A stretch of DNA of 64,000 nt. Source: Pseudomonas sp. RIT288 (GTDB taxonomy: Bacteria > Pseudomonadota > Gammaproteobacteria > Pseudomonadales > Pseudomonadaceae). A program made the position numbers and the translations under genes. Positions 39,455 through 48,180 of this stretch are shown here, in pieces. Below the pieces are notes generated by a model. That model did not search any database, was not told the DNA's origin, and worked only from the letters and a program-made list of their open reading frames with translations. How positions within the stretch are numbered: position 1 is the first letter of the stretch; every line of letters starts with the position of its first letter. The stretch is taken from NCBI RefSeq assembly GCF_000631985.1, contig NZ_JFYN01000004.1:1-64000 (forward strand), in the 5' to 3' direction.

Positions 39455-40113
39455 CCACGCTCCTCCACCAGATAACCCACACCGCGAATGGTGCGGATCA
39501 GGTCGGTGGAGAATTTTTTGCGCAGGTGATGGATGTGTACTTCCAGGGTGTTGCTCTCGGCTTCTTCGTTCCAGCCGTAAAGCAACTGGATCAATTGGTC
39601 GCGGGTCATCACCCGGCCCGGTGGCGAGAGCAATTCGTGCAACAACTGATATTCCTTTGGCGTCAGCGCCACGGGTTGACCCTGATAGCTGACCTGCTGG
39701 GTGCCGGGGTTGAGGCTGATCCCGGCGTGTTCGATCAGCGCCTGGGCGCGCCCGGCACTGCGACGCAACAAGGCGCGCAGGCGTGCCTTGAGTTCGGCGA
39801 GATCGAACGGTTTGACCAGATAGTCGTCGGCACCGGCGTCCAGCCCGGCGATGCGGTCTTCAGTGGCATCGCGCGCGGTGAGGATCAGCACCGGCAGGTT
39901 CGAACCGCTGTCGCGCAGACGACGCAGCACTTCGAGGCCGTCCATGCGCGGCAGGCCCAGATCGAGTACGGCAACGTCAAAGGTTTCACTGAGCAGCGCA
40001 TGCAACGCGCTGCTGCCATCCTTCAACCAATCGACGGTGTAGCCCTCGCGACCCAATGCCTGATGAATGCCTTCACCGAGGGCTACGTCATCCTCAATCA
40101 GTAATAAACGCAC
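39451..40113 (-). CDS. OmpR-family response regulator, QseB-like
   Basis: A 220-aa response regulator with acidic pocket (LLIEDD), phosphoacceptor Asp in VAVLDLGLPRMDGLE, Lys in [10 protein letters not shown] and a winged helix ending RTIRGVGYLVEE. It lies 11 nt after the TPR gene and overlaps its kinase gene by 4 nt. Targets are probably the operon itself and unknown genes. Confidence 0.92.
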   Translation of the reverse strand: MRLLLIEDDVALGEGIHQALGREGYTVDWLKDGSSALHALLSETFDVAVLDLGLPRMDGLEVLRRLRDSGSNLPVLILTARDATEDRIAGLDAGADDYLVKPFDLAELKARLRALLRRSAGRAQALIEHAGISLNPGTQQVSYQGQPVALTPKEYQLLHELLSPPGRVMTRDQLIQLLYGWNEEAESNTLEVHIHHLRKKFSTDLIRTIRGVGYLVEERG

Positions 40114-40124
40114 GCGAACTCCTG

Positions 40125-40769
40125 TCAGTCGAGTTTCTTGTTCACGTCCACCAGCAGGGCGGCGATCTCTTTGCGGCGCCCGGCGTCAGCGGTTTCCCGG
40201 CCCGGGCGCGGGGCGGCCTGCTGGGCCTTGAGCAGCGCGACCCTGGCTTCAGCGTAGCGCTTCTGACGGTAGAGGTGATCGCCCCAGAAGTACAGACTGT
40301 CGATGCCCTCCGGATTCAGTTGCAGCGCTTGCTTGAGCAGTTGCTCGGCCTTGTCGCTGTCGCCGAAACCGATCGGCCAGCCGGGGACACGATCATACAA
40401 CGCCGCAAGGCTGGTGTAGGCCGAGCCTTGCAGGGCTTTGGGGTCGAGCGTCAGGGCTTTTTCCAGATCGGCCTTGGCGTCCTTGGCCTTGCCCAAGGCA
40501 CCGAGTCCGCCCTGAGCGCCGGCCCAACTGCTGGTGACGATACCTTTCCAGATCCACGCTTCGGCCACTGCCGGACGCTGGGTGGTAAAGGCAGTGGCTT
40601 CGGACGACAACTGTTCGAACGCGGCGACGCGCTGTTTTTCTGCCACTTCATATTGGATGTGCGCCCAGCTCTGCTGGATGCCATTGAGGCGTTGCTGATC
40701 GGCAGGCTCCAGCGCCCAGACGCTTTGGCTGAGGGCGGCGAGCAACAGGCATACGGAAAGTCTTTTCAT
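40125..40769 (-). CDS. Periplasmic TPR-repeat protein
   Basis: A 214-aa protein with a signal peptide (LSVCLLLAALSQSVWA) and two or more TPR-like helical pairs (AKADLEKALTLDPKALQGSA, AEQLLKQALQLNPEGIDSLY). It overlaps the SDR gene by 4 nt and lies 11 nt before the response regulator. It may be a scaffold for the product of the operon or for the sensor kinase. Function unknown. Confidence 0.82.
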   Translation of the reverse strand: MKRLSVCLLLAALSQSVWALEPADQQRLNGIQQSWAHIQYEVAEKQRVAAFEQLSSEATAFTTQRPAVAEAWIWKGIVTSSWAGAQGGLGALGKAKDAKADLEKALTLDPKALQGSAYTSLAALYDRVPGWPIGFGDSDKAEQLLKQALQLNPEGIDSLYFWGDHLYRQKRYAEARVALLKAQQAAPRPGRETADAGRRKEIAALLVDVNKKLD

Positions 40770-41575
40770 GGTTTTGGCGGCTCGTGGTCAGGTTTTTCAC
40801 TGAGGCGGCGAATCAGCGGCAACTGCTTGCGCAGGCCTCGATCCACCAGATGTGGCAGCAGATTGTTCAGGCGTACGAAGAATCGCTCCGGCCAGCCCAG
40901 ATACAGGTCGCGGCGGTCGCCGGCGATCGCGTGGATCACCGCCGAGGCGACGGTTTGCGGGTCATCGACGTTCGCCTTGAGCGCATCGTTCAAGGCTTGC
41001 GCCGCGGCGCTGTTCATCGAGGTGCGCGTGGCCCGGGGCGCGACGTACAGCACGTTGACCCGGGTGTCGGCCAGCTCGCGGCGCAGCGCTTCGGAGAATC
41101 CGCGCAGGGCGAACTTGGTCGCGCAATAACTGGCGTAACCGGGGTAGCCGATCGAGCCGTAGGTCGAACCGACGTTGACCACCATCGCACTGTCAGCCCG
41201 CTTGAGCAGTGGCAGCAGCAGTTTGGTCAGGCACATCGGTGCGCTGATGTTCACCGCGAGCATCGCGTTGATGTCGCTGTCATCCAGCTGTTCAAGCATG
41301 GCGAAGTGATTGACCCCGGCCGCGTTGATCAGCAGGTTGATGCCGCCAATGGCTTCGGCAGCGGCCAGTACCTTGCGCCGGTCGCTGAGGAAGGTCAGGT
41401 CGGCGGCGACCCAGCACAGCGAATTCGGGTAGCGCTCAAGCAACGGCGCCAGCGCCTGCTCATGCCGCGCCACCGCCAACACCTGGGCGCCGGCGGCGCA
41501 CAAGGCCTCGGCAATCGCCATGCCGATGCCGCCACTGGCACCGGTCAACACCACCCGCGCATCACGCAGCTGCAT
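40766..41575 (-). CDS. Short-chain dehydrogenase/reductase
   Basis: A 269-aa NAD(P)-dependent oxidoreductase. The cofactor motif is TGASGGIGMA, then INAAGVNHF (the N-A-G variant). The catalytic set is VNVGSTYGSIGYPGYASYCA TKFAL, holding Ser, Tyr and Lys. ATG 41575 is chosen as the ordinary SDR start. It overlaps the oxidase gene by 14 nt. It probably reduces or oxidises the intermediate made by the ligase and oxidase of this operon. Confidence 0.9.
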   Translation of the reverse strand: MQLRDARVVLTGASGGIGMAIAEALCAAGAQVLAVARHEQALAPLLERYPNSLCWVAADLTFLSDRRKVLAAAEAIGGINLLINAAGVNHFAMLEQLDDSDINAMLAVNISAPMCLTKLLLPLLKRADSAMVVNVGSTYGSIGYPGYASYCATKFALRGFSEALRRELADTRVNVLYVAPRATRTSMNSAAAQALNDALKANVDDPQTVASAVIHAIAGDRRDLYLGWPERFFVRLNNLLPHLVDRGLRKQLPLIRRLSEKPDHEPPKP

Positions 41576-42236
41576 GGTGTGCCTCCGCGTCACGCGGCAG
41601 ACCTCGGAACATGTCGGTGTACAAGCGATAGACGACCTTCGAGGCGTGGATCACCGCTGCCTGATCCTCTGGATCTTCCAGCTGATTCATCAAGCGGCGA
41701 TAGGTTTGCATGTGCTCGATGTCCAGCGAGCCGTGCGAGCTGAGGTAGCTGAACGCGGTTTCCGGCAACGCCAGACGCTCGCGAATGCTGCCCGCCGCAT
41801 GAGTGGCCAGGGCAATGCTGGTGCCTTCAAGCACGTTGACCATGCCGAACAGGCCCACCGGATTACCCCGGGCGATCAAGTCGTAGAGGAAACTGACCAT
41901 CAATTCGATCGGCAGCGACGGTTGACCATCGCGCACGGCGTCGCGATCACCGCCACACGCGGCAATATCGTTGAGCACCCACTGTTCATGGCCGTATTCG
42001 TCTTCGATGTATTCGCAGACGGCTTTGCGCAGCCACTCCAGCCGTGTCGGCAGGCGCGCGCCGCAGGCCATCATCAACGGCACGGTGTGGCGCACGTGGT
42101 AATACGCCTGAGCCAGAAATGCCCGATAGCTTTGCAGGCTGACCTTGCCTTGCAAGGCGTCAAGGATGATGGGCAGGTTGAACAGCTCGTGGCGCTCCTG
42201 CTGCGTGGCTTCTTGCAGGGTGTCGAAAAAACTCAT
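41562..42236 (-). CDS. Haem-oxygenase-like diiron oxidase (TenA-like fold)
   Basis: A 224-aa all-helical protein of the iron-containing redox enzyme/TenA-like superfamily. Candidate metal ligands match the HDO pattern: Glu80 and His83 in EDEYGHEQW, Glu137 in VLEGTS, and His168, Asp172 and His175 in SSHGSLDIEHM. TenA-fold relatives include UndA and other O2-activating enzymes; members with these ligands bind two irons. The neighbours, an acyl-AMP ligase and SDR, suggest it acts on a fatty or amino acid. Confidence 0.78.
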   Translation of the reverse strand: MSFFDTLQEATQQERHELFNLPIILDALQGKVSLQSYRAFLAQAYYHVRHTVPLMMACGARLPTRLEWLRKAVCEYIEDEYGHEQWVLNDIAACGGDRDAVRDGQPSLPIELMVSFLYDLIARGNPVGLFGMVNVLEGTSIALATHAAGSIRERLALPETAFSYLSSHGSLDIEHMQTYRRLMNQLEDPEDQAAVIHASKVVYRLYTDMFRGLPRDAEAHHAAA

Positions 42237-43714
42237 GATGCGGACTCCTCGGAAACAGCGGATTCAGTCAATTGGGCGTGGTACAGCGCGACAATCGCCT
42301 CGCGGCGTGGCCGACCATTGGCGGTCAGCAGGCCATTGGCGGCGGTGAAGGGTTGCGGCAGGCGCGTCCAGCGGTGCACCTGGGCGTAATCGGGCAAGGC
42401 TTTGTTGGCCTCGGCGACCGCTGCCGCCAGCTCCGCGTCGCTGCAATCGGCACGGTGCGGCCAGAGCAAGGCGTGGTTGTGCGGCAGGGCCTCGCCGTAG
42501 ACGAAGGCCTGGGCAATATGGCGGCGCTGGGTCAGTTCCGACTCGACCCATTCCGGGTTGACGTTGCGTCCGAAACTGGTGACGAACTGGTGCTTCTTGC
42601 GGCCCTTGAGGTAGAGGAAACCTTCGGGGTCGAACTCGCCCAGATCACCGCTCGGCCACCACTCATCGGCGTATGGCGCGTCCCCCAGATAACCGAGCAG
42701 CGCCGAGCCCTTGATCAGTACTTCGCCGTCTTCGGCCAAGCGCACTTCAACGTGCGGCAGCGGCTGGCCGACGCTGCCCGGACGCCGCGCGCCGGGGCGA
42801 TTGAGGCACACCACCGAGGCGCATTCGGACAAGCCATAACCTTCGAAAACCGGCAGGCCGACACGCTGTGCGCGGTGCAGCAAATCCTCCGAGACCCGCG
42901 CACCGCCGACGGCGGCGAAACGCAGTTTTTGTGGATCGAAGGCTTTCTGTTCGGCGGCGCTGACCAGCATCAGCAACAGCTGCGGCACCAGAATCAGACT
43001 CTCCGGCGCACGGCTAGCCAGATAGCCCAACAGGTGCGGTACATCGACGCCGCTGGCGCCCTGAATGCCCAGGGTTTTCTGGCTCGGCAGACTCAGTGTC
43101 GCACCGGCGTACAGCGCGGCGTAGCAGCCGAGGTTTTCCAGCAGAATCGCCAGCGGCAACAACGCCAGATGATGCTGCGGATCAGTGGGTTTGCTCGCTT
43201 GGTCCAGCTCCCGCGCCACACGCAGCAGACTCTCGGCGCTCAGACACACGCCTTTCGGTGTGCCGGTGGTGCCGGAGGTGAAGGTCAGTTTGGCGGTGCC
43301 GGCAGGCAGGCGACTCGGGCCATCGAACGTGCAGCACCAGAACTCACCGTGCTGCTCGTAACCGGCGGCGAGTAGTTCGGCGTCCAGCTCCGGTTCGGCA
43401 ATCACTCGTTCGGCCTGGCTCTGTTCCAGGCAATGGGCCCGTTGCGCGGGGCTGAAAAACGGTGGCAGCGTCACGCAGGTCAGGCCCTCGAACAGCACGG
43501 CCAAATCCCACAGCATCGCATCGACGCCGTTATCCAGGGCCAAGGCGATCACCTGCGCCTGTTCGTCGCGCAGGCGCTCCTGGCGATACAGCACCTCGGC
43601 GTAAACAGTGGCGTAATCGAGTTTCAGCGTATCGCCCCACAGCGCGGTGCTGTTGTCATTGCGCCGGGCATGGTCGCGCAGGGTTTCCTGGAAGCGATGC
43701 AGTTCAAGCGACAT
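42233..43714 (-). CDS. AMP-forming acyl-CoA synthetase/ligase
   Basis: A 493-aa member of the ANL superfamily. The P-loop-like signature LTFTSGTTGTPKGVCL, the motif EGYGLSECASVVCLN and the hinge region YLKGRKKHQFV are present. ATG 43714 (MSLELHRFQETLRDH) is the natural start. It overlaps the hemolysin-family gene by 11 nt and the oxidase gene by 4 nt. It would activate a carboxylic acid as the adenylate for the pathway. Confidence 0.9.
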   Translation of the reverse strand: MSLELHRFQETLRDHARRNDNSTALWGDTLKLDYATVYAEVLYRQERLRDEQAQVIALALDNGVDAMLWDLAVLFEGLTCVTLPPFFSPAQRAHCLEQSQAERVIAEPELDAELLAAGYEQHGEFWCCTFDGPSRLPAGTAKLTFTSGTTGTPKGVCLSAESLLRVARELDQASKPTDPQHHLALLPLAILLENLGCYAALYAGATLSLPSQKTLGIQGASGVDVPHLLGYLASRAPESLILVPQLLLMLVSAAEQKAFDPQKLRFAAVGGARVSEDLLHRAQRVGLPVFEGYGLSECASVVCLNRPGARRPGSVGQPLPHVEVRLAEDGEVLIKGSALLGYLGDAPYADEWWPSGDLGEFDPEGFLYLKGRKKHQFVTSFGRNVNPEWVESELTQRRHIAQAFVYGEALPHNHALLWPHRADCSDAELAAAVAEANKALPDYAQVHRWTRLPQPFTAANGLLTANGRPRREAIVALYHAQLTESAVSEESAS

Positions 43715-44381
43715 GGCAGGCTCCTTCAATCGAGGTCGGCAGTCCCAATCGAGTGAACAGGCCGATATTGCGCAAATGGATGAAGCCGGCGCGGATGTTG
43801 CCGACGTGCACCCAAGGCTTGCTTTCGTAATAACTGCCCCAGTGTTGACGCTCGTCACCCAGGCGTTCCGGGTCGGCGGCGCATAATGTCACTGGCTTCA
43901 GACCGAGCCGATGGAAGCTGTTGACCAGTCCGATGTTGCCGGTGAACGTCACCCATTCCAGGCCGCCCATGGCCAGCAGGTAAGTGATGGCGATGATGCT
44001 CATGCGGGCGCTGCCGGTGTCGCTGGCGGCGAGGTTGCCGACTTCGACGATGCCGGTGCGATCCACCGGGCGATCGGCTGCAGCGCTGATCAACGGTTCG
44101 ATCGGTTCATCCAGATAGCGCTCGAGAAACAGCGGCTCTTGATGTGCACGACGTACACCGGCCACCGCACACAGCTCACCGCCGCCGTTGTGCATGCCGA
44201 ACAGCTCGGGCATAAAGTGTCGAATGTCGGCGCCATGGGCTTTGCGAAAACGCTGCTGGATGAAGGCTTCGAAAGTCTCTCGCAGCGCGTCGTCGGGCAA
44301 GGCGCCGGTCAACGTCATCAGCTGCGTTTCGGCTTGACCGAAGCGCAGGGGCAGGGGAATGTTCCAGTCGAAATCGGGCAT
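43704..44381 (-). CDS. 'Thermostable hemolysin' family protein (GNAT-like)
   Basis: A 225-aa protein of the T_hemolysin family, typified by GIVEVGNLAASDTGSARMSI and VTFTGNIGLVNSFHRLGL. The family has a GNAT-like fold related in outline to autoinducer synthases; the hemolysin name comes from a Vibrio protein and need not describe its role here. It is the first gene of the seven-gene operon. An acyl-transfer step with a substrate activated by the next gene is a reasonable inference. Confidence 0.8.
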   Translation of the reverse strand: MPDFDWNIPLPLRFGQAETQLMTLTGALPDDALRETFEAFIQQRFRKAHGADIRHFMPELFGMHNGGGELCAVAGVRRAHQEPLFLERYLDEPIEPLISAAADRPVDRTGIVEVGNLAASDTGSARMSIIAITYLLAMGGLEWVTFTGNIGLVNSFHRLGLKPVTLCAADPERLGDERQHWGSYYESKPWVHVGNIRAGFIHLRNIGLFTRLGLPTSIEGACHVA

Positions 44382-44588
44382 GGGCAGAACGCCTCCCTCA
44401 ATGGTTTGAGCGCAGTATCGGAGGCATTTCTTAACGAAGTCTGAAGGTGAAAAAAGGTTAAGCAACGGGCAATCTTCAGATTGTCTTAAGACTGCAAGGG
44501 CAGGGTGGCACCGTCGGTTCGCCCTGCAACCGGATCGAGACTGTCGAACGAATCGACCGTCACTCACGACAATCACGAGGCGCTTCTT

Positions 44589-45137
44589 ATGACCCGCGAC
44601 ACCGCCGTCACCCGTTATGGAAAACTGTCAATTACGCTGCACTGGCTGATGCTGGCGCTGTTCGTCGGCGTCTATGCCTGTGTCGAAATCAAGGGTTTCA
44701 TGCCCAAGGGCAGCGAAGCGCGTGGCCTGCTGATGGGCTTCCACGGCCTGTTCGGCGCGAGCATTTTCGTGCTGGTCTGGGTGCGCCTGTTCGGCCGCCT
44801 GAGCCCACGCCCGCCGATCACCCCCAAGCCGCCAGCCTGGCAGACCGGCATCTCGCACCTGATGCACCTGGCGCTGTACGTGCTGATGATCGCCACGCCG
44901 ATCCTCGCCTGGCTGATGCTCGCCGCCGCCGATAAACCGTTCCCGTACTTCGGCTTCCACGTCCCGGCACCGGTCGCCATCGACCCGGACTTCGCCAAAC
45001 AGCTCAAGTACTGGCATGAAACGCTGGGCAGCGCCGGCTACTGGCTGATCGGCTTGCACGCGGCGGCGGGGCTTTTTCACCACTACTGGGTGCGGGATAA
45101 CACGCTGGTGCGGATGTTGCCGGGCCGCACGGAATAA
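44589..45137 (+). CDS. Cytochrome b561
   Basis: A 182-aa di-haem membrane protein with four segments. Candidate haem histidines lie in ITLHWLMLALF, MGFHGLFGASI, HLMHLALYVLM and GLHAAAGLFHHYWV. ATG 44589 is the usual start. It moves electrons across the inner membrane, perhaps from ubiquinol to superoxide as shown for E. coli CybB. Divergent from the hemolysin-family operon. Confidence 0.88.
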   Translation: MTRDTAVTRYGKLSITLHWLMLALFVGVYACVEIKGFMPKGSEARGLLMGFHGLFGASIFVLVWVRLFGRLSPRPPITPKPPAWQTGISHLMHLALYVLMIATPILAWLMLAAADKPFPYFGFHVPAPVAIDPDFAKQLKYWHETLGSAGYWLIGLHAAAGLFHHYWVRDNTLVRMLPGRTE

Positions 45138-45163
45138 CCCTGACCTCCTTCAACCCTCAATCC

Positions 45164-45256
45164 CTGTGGGAGCGAGCCTGCTCGCGAAGGCGGAGTATCA
45201 GCCACTGATGATGTCGGCTGACACGACGCCTTCGCGAGCAGGCTCGCTCCCACAGG
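45164..45256. repeat. REP pair, GAGCGAGCCTGCTCGCGAAGGC family
   Basis: CTGTGGGAGCGAGCCTGCTC is answered by GAGCAGGCTCGCTCCCACAG. It follows the cytochrome b561 gene. Confidence 0.92.
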
Positions 45257-45373
45257 TTTTTGTGGTGTCTCGAAGAGCGGTGCAGTTGCCCGAATCACAC
45301 TTCGCGTCCACTCTATGGCATGCCGACAAGGAGCGTCGCCGACCCTCCGTCGTGACCCAAGGGAGCTGGCAGC

Positions 45374-45589
45374 ATGAGCGAAGACAACAAGGTAAAAGGC
45401 CCGGCGTCGTACTTTCCCTCCATCGAAAAAAAGTACGGCCAGCCCATCGAACACTGGCTGAACCTGCTCGCCGGCATCACCGACAAAAAACACATGGAAC
45501 TGGTGGCGTGGCTCAAAGCAGAACACGGCATGGGCCACGGCCATGCCAACGCGCTGGTCGCGCACCATTTGGCCGCAGGCAAACAGTGA
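45374..45589 (+). CDS. DUF4287 domain protein
   Basis: A 71-aa soluble protein with the DUF4287 pattern YFPSIEKKYGQPIEHWLNLL and AWLKAEHGMGHGHANALVAH. Function unknown. ATG follows GGGAGCTGGCAGC. A GNAT gene starts 13 nt downstream, so the two are likely co-transcribed. Confidence 0.85.
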   Translation: MSEDNKVKGPASYFPSIEKKYGQPIEHWLNLLAGITDKKHMELVAWLKAEHGMGHGHANALVAHHLAAGKQ

Positions 45590-45602
45590 GGGCAGGGCAG
45601 CG

Positions 45603-46097
45603 ATGAATTTCTCCCACCGGCCAGTGACGGCCGACGACGTCAAAACCCTGTGCAGCTTTCCCCAGGGCGTTCAAGAGTTGTACTTCATGTTCCCGAAAGC
45701 GCAGTACCCGCTGACGGAAGAACAGATGCACACCGCGATCAGCCAGCGCTTTGATTCCACGGCATTTCTGGCCAACGGCGAGTTCGTCGGTTTCGCCAAC
45801 TTCTACCGTGCCGAGCACGACGGTATTTGCTGCATCGGCAACGTCATCGTCGCCCCTTACGCCCGTGGCCAGGGCGTCGCTCGCTACATTGTCGAAACCA
45901 TGACTGCGGTCGGCTTCGAAAAATATCAGGCCAGGGAAGTGCAGCTTTCGTGTTTCAACGAAAACACGGCGGGGCTGCTGCTTTACCCGAAACTCGGGTT
46001 CGTGCCGTTCTCCATCGAAGAGCGTGCGGCGCCGGGGGGGAGGCGTGTGGCGCTGATTAACATGACGCGCGGTCGAGGCCAACCTTCAGGTCTGTAA
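45603..46097 (+). CDS. GNAT-family N-acetyltransferase
   Basis: A 164-aa acetyltransferase with the A-motif VIVAPYARGQGVARYIVETM and the B-motif NTAGLLLYPKLGFVP. Second gene after the DUF4287 gene. Substrate unknown. Confidence 0.88.
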   Translation: MNFSHRPVTADDVKTLCSFPQGVQELYFMFPKAQYPLTEEQMHTAISQRFDSTAFLANGEFVGFANFYRAEHDGICCIGNVIVAPYARGQGVARYIVETMTAVGFEKYQAREVQLSCFNENTAGLLLYPKLGFVPFSIEERAAPGGRRVALINMTRGRGQPSGL

Positions 46098-46117
46098 CCA
46101 CTGCCTATGTGTTGACC

Positions 46118-46510
46118 TCAGAAGCTTGCCGTGGCCTGAGGCGTCGATTTAAAGGACAGAGTGACATTATTTTCAGGGCCCTCGGTTCTTACATCGCCTG
46201 GGTTATTCTCATTACGAATGATGCATTTCCATTTCACGACATCATCGGGTTTTAAGTTCAGGAAGGTTACCGTACCGGTCCAGGAAGGGTAGGCAGATGG
46301 GCTGAGTTTAAAGGCGTCAGCTGCTTTGCCGTTCCCCAACTCCTTGGTATTACCGACCACGTAGACGCTGTAGCCCGTTGTCGTGACGCCATTATCACAG
46401 CGAAAATTTACCGGGAGCGAATACGTCCAGGTGGCGCCGGCATAACTGTTTGCCTGCAGAATCGCCAAGAGCAGAGCACTCAGTGGCAACAAGTATCGAA
46501 TGCGGCGCAT
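46118..46510 (-). CDS. Secreted single-domain CBM20-like protein
   Basis: A 130-aa protein with a signal peptide (LLPLSALLLAILQANSYA). The mature part resembles a family-20 starch-binding module: VYVVGNTKELGNGKAADAFK, then YPSWTGTVTFLNL and VVKWKCIIRNEN, ending EGPENNVTLSF. No catalytic domain is attached. It may bind alpha-glucan or glycogen outside the cell. The codon usage is slightly less GC-biased than its neighbours. Confidence 0.72.
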   Translation of the reverse strand: MRRIRYLLPLSALLLAILQANSYAGATWTYSLPVNFRCDNGVTTTGYSVYVVGNTKELGNGKAADAFKLSPSAYPSWTGTVTFLNLKPDDVVKWKCIIRNENNPGDVRTEGPENNVTLSFKSTPQATASF

Positions 46511-46657
46511 GATCAGTTCCTCAGTTTTCCTTCAGTCGGGCCAGCTTAGCCCCGCGCAAACTGTAAGAGACCTGTAAGAACTGACAGTCCGTCAGACTCC
46601 TTTGCGATACCGGCACTAGCGCCTTATTCCCCAGGCAGCCAAACCGTGCGCGGAACT

Positions 46658-46766
46658 TGTGGGAGCTAACCTGCTAGCGATGGCACCCGCCCAGCCAACC
46701 CCACTCCCAAACCAGCCAAAAATCCCTGTGGGAGCTAGCCTGCTAGCGATGGCGCCCGTCCAGCCG
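46658..46766. repeat. Direct repeat of a REP half-site
   Basis: TGTGGGAGCTAACCTGCTAG at about 46658 and TGTGGGAGCTAGCCTGCTAG at about 46727 are in the same orientation, each followed by CGATGGC(A/G)CCCG. The usual inverted partner is missing. Confidence 0.85.
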
Positions 46767-46775
46767 CCCAATCAC

Positions 46776-47315
46776 TCAAACCTCCTCACCCCTAAGCTGA
46801 AGGCTCATCAGATCGCAACTCGCCGACCACGACGTCAACCACTCCGGCATCTCGGGCGACTGCTCAGGCAGCCCCAACTCCCTGACGAATTCACCCGGCG
46901 CAATCGTGCCTTTCGCCGAGCGAAACAGCCCGCGCATGACCACCACGCCGATCACCCGGCCCTTGCTCACGAAGCGATGCTCCATGAAGCTCCATTTGTC
47001 GTCCCAGCCAAGCATCCGGCTGTGAATTTCAAACGCTTCAAACAGCCTCAGCTCACGCCGAAATTTGCCCCAGGTATCGCCAACGATCGGCAACGCTTTA
47101 GCACGCAGCGCCACCCGAAACGCGCCACTGCGCAACACAAAATCCATGCGTCCGACATCAGCCATGGTGAAGTACCGACCATTGGTGACATGCCGATTCA
47201 AATCGAGATCCAGCGGCCACACGCGCATGCGGATAACGGTGGATTCCAGCGCATTGACCGGCTTGCGCCACGGTCGGCGGAAAAGCATGCAGAGCAATCG
47301 AAACCACAGATTCAT
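46776..47315 (-). CDS. Acyl-CoA thioesterase-like (4HBT hot-dog fold)
   Basis: A 179-aa protein. RVWPLDLDLNRHVTNGRYFT matches the hot-dog thioesterase active-site strand (D-L-N-x-H-V-N-x-x-Y). An N-terminal hydrophobic/basic helix (LWFRLLCMLFRRPWR) may bind membrane. Substrate unknown. Confidence 0.82.
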   Translation of the reverse strand: MNLWFRLLCMLFRRPWRKPVNALESTVIRMRVWPLDLDLNRHVTNGRYFTMADVGRMDFVLRSGAFRVALRAKALPIVGDTWGKFRRELRLFEAFEIHSRMLGWDDKWSFMEHRFVSKGRVIGVVVMRGLFRSAKGTIAPGEFVRELGLPEQSPEMPEWLTSWSASCDLMSLQLRGEEV

Positions 47316-47599
47316 AAGTACGTCAGCCAGTTGAAAGAGCGTTGCACTCTAGCGAGCCGGGCGATGGCGAGGTAGGTGCGTAAATGACTTTTTTGGACGG
47401 AACAGTGCATTCCGATCATTGCGGGATTGGTGCTGGATCGGTAGCCCGTTGAACCGGCGGATAAACAGCAAATAATCGAGATGTTTATATGAAGCCTGCC
47501 GTTACCACCGAAGCCCTACAACGCCTTGCGCCATCGCCTACGAGTACGCCAGAATCCGCCGGCTTGTGCGTCTAGGGCGCGGGTTCTATCGTCTGTCGG
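47316..47599. other. Gene-free gap before the structured leader
   Basis: No supported coding sequence. It links the core thioesterase gene to the accessory region and passes into the leader RNA that begins near 47600. Confidence 0.5.
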
Positions 47600-47817
47600 T
47601 CACTGAAAAACAGTGATCGGGTTTGGTAGCCCGCCATAACTAGTCGCATCGCGCACCGTTCGCAGACCTCATCAGGTCGTTGCTCAATGGTGGCCATGCG
47701 CAGGACACCTTCGGGTGTGCCGGGTCCTAGTTACCGGTCTACCAACCCGCGTGTGGCCGCCACCCTTCGTTTGGTAGCGAAGGTGAAGGCTCCTCTTCAA
47801 TAACTAGGAGTTTCACC
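47600..47817 (+). promoter_or_regulatory. Candidate bistable leader RNA of the DUF6124 gene
   Basis: Hairpins: TCACTG-A5-CAGTGA (47600-47616), GACCT-CATC-AGGTC (47665-47678), ACACC-TTCG-GGTGT (47705-47718), and a stem at 47761-47785 whose loop is TTTGGTAG. Fold 1: GGGTTTGGTAG (47619-47629) pairs with CTACCAACCC (47739-47748), and inside it TAACTAG (47637-47643) pairs with CTAGTTA (47727-47733). Fold 2: the same CTAGTTA pairs with TAACTAG of TAACTAGGAG (47801-47810), the ribosome-binding site, while CTACCAAC pairs with the second GTTTGGTAG (47769-47777). Both are properly nested and cannot coexist. This predicts translational control of the gene at 47818. Confidence 0.65.
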
Positions 47818-48180
47818 ATGATCAAACCAACACCCAACCCGCCAGAAACGGACCTCGTATCTCCCTACGAATCCCTCGATTCCAAAAAACTCCACGAAGC
47901 CGCCGAACGCGCCCTCGACCACTACCTGTCCCCGGCCAGCCAAATCATGGCCAGCCCGCACAAACCCGAACCCATGTACCTCGCCAACCCGAAGTGCGAC
48001 ACCGAATCCCTGCTCGCCAACGCCAGCGAAACCCTCGGCTCCGCCAGCGAAATGCTCAACAACTTCGCCGCCACACTCGACACCTCCCACCGCAAAACCG
48101 CACTGGGCATCGCCCAAGTCGTCATGCTCGGCGAACTCGCCGTAAACCAGGCCCTCGACAACGTCGAAATCGCCCACTAA
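47818..48180 (+). CDS. DUF6124 family protein
   Basis: A 120-aa soluble, largely helical protein. It begins MIKPTPNPPETDLVSPYESL and includes KKLHEAAERALDHYL and SETLGSASEMLNNFA. It belongs to a small family widespread in Pseudomonas, of unknown function. ATG has AGGAG at seven bases, inside the switching stem of the leader described above. Codon use is unlike ordinary genes here in its many C-ending codons. Confidence 0.82.
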   Translation: MIKPTPNPPETDLVSPYESLDSKKLHEAAERALDHYLSPASQIMASPHKPEPMYLANPKCDTESLLANASETLGSASEMLNNFAATLDTSHRKTALGIAQVVMLGELAVNQALDNVEIAH

